NCBI RefSeq assembly: GCF_004682055.1 | Contig: NZ_QUZU01000005.1 | Location: forward strand, 1 to 64,000 | DNA: 64,000 nucleotides | Reading direction: 5' to 3' | Source of the DNA: Pseudomonas kairouanensis | Lineage (GTDB): Bacteria; Pseudomonadota; Gammaproteobacteria; Pseudomonadales; Pseudomonadaceae | In this document: in pieces, positions 62,832-64,000 of the stretch | How positions within the stretch are numbered: position 1 is the stretch's first letter | How the letters are laid out: each line of letters begins with the position of its first letter | Translations under genes and position numbers: made by a program | Notes under the pieces: model-generated | The model's input: only the letters and a program-made list of their open reading frames with translations | Database searches by the model: none | What the model was told of the DNA's origin: nothing

Positions 62832-63908
62832 TTAGTCGGTGCTGGGCTTGGGTTGCTCGTAGCGCGCATTAAAGGCCTGGATGAAACCATTACGCAAAAT
62901 CGCCAAAAACGCCGAGAACGCGCTGACATCCTGCTGATGTACGCTGCCACTCAGTTCCACGCGGGTGGCAAATTGGTTTTTTTGCTGGTTTTTCAGTACG
63001 GTCTCACTGGCCCCGACCACCGCCTCCCAGATCGAGCGGAAGACGTTCTTGTCCTTGTTCTCTACGTCCTGCTTCCAGTCGAACACTTCCACATCCCGCA
63101 GCAGCGGCTTGATATAGCCGGTGAGCTGGCCTTTCTCGGCCTGGGCCTCGATCACCACATCGCCGGTGCCAGCCTTGAAGTCGAACTTGCCGTAGGCCGA
63201 GGCGAAGTCGTTCATGCGCTTGAGTTGCAGGTCTTTGGCGCGAAATCGGAACTCGAAGTTTTCAAAATTACTCAAGGGATCAAAGGTAGCGGTGGCTTCC
63301 AGTGGCGCCTGGCCTTGCAGCAGGGCCTTGCCTTCGAAGCGGGCGTCGCGCTTGCCTTTGACGTCGACGATATTGGTCAGGTTGTAGAAGCTGGCGTTCA
63401 CATTGGTCGCGTTGATGTTCACGGGCGGTTTGGAGTTGAAGTTGCGAAAGGCGATCTTGCCGTCTTCGATGCGCACTTCATCGAGGGTAATGGGGGCCAG
63501 CTTGCTGAGCTGCTCGCGCCAGTCGGTGCCCTTACCGGTCTGGGACGCCTGCTTGTTGGCGCCGCCATCGACGAAGTTCACCTCAGGGTTGATAAACCGT
63601 ACCTTGGCCACCACCGCATGATCATTGATCAACGACTGCCAACTCACCGACAGGTCGATCAACGGTGCCTTGACGAAAGGCACCGGCACCTTGCCGTCGA
63701 CTTTGACGATCTCCAGGCCGTTGATCTTGTACGCGCCGCGCCACAGGGCCAGGTCCACATCGGTGACCTGGCCGCGGTAGTCGCCCATGTTGGCGAGCTT
63801 GTCATTCAGATAGTTGCGCACCAGATAGGGCAGGGCGAGGTTCAGGGCAACCAGCACCACCACCAGAGCGGCGGCCGTCCATAGTGGCCAGCTGTAGCGA
63901 CGTTTCAT
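62832..63908 (-). CDS. DUF748 (AsmA-like) inner-membrane-anchored protein
   Basis: The 358-residue protein has one N-terminal anchor (about 8-30, WTAAALVVVLVALNLALPYLV) and a periplasmic body of beta-strands typical of DUF748/AsmA-like proteins: DLALWRGAYKINGLEIVKV, LDEVRIEDGKIAFRNFN and VNINATNVNASFYNLTN. AsmA-like proteins are thought to affect lipid transport or envelope assembly. The last 92 bases of the window hold no further gene that I can support. Confidence 0.85.
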   Translation of the reverse strand: MKRRYSWPLWTAAALVVVLVALNLALPYLVRNYLNDKLANMGDYRGQVTDVDLALWRGAYKINGLEIVKVDGKVPVPFVKAPLIDLSVSWQSLINDHAVVAKVRFINPEVNFVDGGANKQASQTGKGTDWREQLSKLAPITLDEVRIEDGKIAFRNFNSKPPVNINATNVNASFYNLTNIVDVKGKRDARFEGKALLQGQAPLEATATFDPLSNFENFEFRFRAKDLQLKRMNDFASAYGKFDFKAGTGDVVIEAQAEKGQLTGYIKPLLRDVEVFDWKQDVENKDKNVFRSIWEAVVGASETVLKNQQKNQFATRVELSGSVHQQDVSAFSAFLAILRNGFIQAFNARYEQPKPSTD

Positions 63909-64000
63909 GGGGGGTGTTCTCCATACAGGTAGGCGATTGACCGCCGGGTACCCCGCAACGTTCCTCTGACTGGACGCCTTGCACCTCTAGGCATACCCTT

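Overview
The window looks like a chromosomal segment of a fluorescent Pseudomonas (P. fluorescens group). This rests on high-GC codon use, at least eleven REP/REPIN palindromes of the TGTGGGAGCGGGCTTGCTCGCG type, and a typical soil-pseudomonad gene set: pobA/pobR, pxpABC, an aruI-like gene, EmrAB-type efflux and many LysR regulators. Species assignment is inference; no rRNA or tRNA gene was seen.

Bases 1-6800 are accessory DNA. They hold the 3' part of an AIPR-family (abortive infection) gene that enters from the left edge, an unrecognised possibly truncated ORF, a 43-residue protein of a small basic family, and a nested insertion-sequence scar. The scar is one intact IS66 element, the 3' part of an IS3-family transposase, and the 3' half of a second IS66 element. 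The whole scar is bracketed by a single 8-bp duplication (GCACTCGT), so its history can be reconstructed. Bases 6800-9240 hold an MFS efflux gene, a tiny exported protein, a frameshifted HigA-like antitoxin relic and a small lipoprotein.

Bases 9300-17420 carry a chemoreceptor behind a near-consensus FliA promoter, a membrane-anchored propeller-like protein, and a tripartite drug-efflux operon (outer-membrane factor, EmrA-like, EmrB-like) next to an AraC-type regulator. Bases 17418-22804 are the most notable system: a tightly overlapping six-gene minus-strand operon encoding RsbR, RsbS and RsbT homologues (a stressosome core), a protein fusing an RsbT-like ATPase to an RsbX/SpoIIE-like phosphatase, and two histidine kinases. 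The last kinase is a REC-PAS-kinase-REC hybrid. No sigma factor or DNA-binding output lies in the operon.

Bases 22900-42300 are a catabolic and regulatory region. It contains a LysR/binding-protein/MHS-symporter group, a VOC protein, a CHMI-like isomerase, a CynX-like exporter, 2-ketoarginine decarboxylase with an aldehyde dehydrogenase and divergent LysR, an NAD(P)-binding protein and divergent MBL-fold/LysR genes, pobR/pobA with a DHA2 exporter, and an exported double-cache protein. Bases 42500-64000 are mostly housekeeping or widely conserved genes: a PuuA-type ligase, a methyltransferase, rnd-ycgL, a hydroxyacid dehydrogenase, nitroreductase, ycgN, an M1-like pseudo-peptidase, a SPOUT methyltransferase, an HNH nuclease, a spermidine-synthase-like protein, a cNMP-binding protein, oligopeptidase B, a class II amidotransferase, the pxpABC 5-oxoprolinase operon with divergent LysR, a MoxR/VWA pair and a DUF748 protein. 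REPINs sit in many of the intergenic gaps of the right half.
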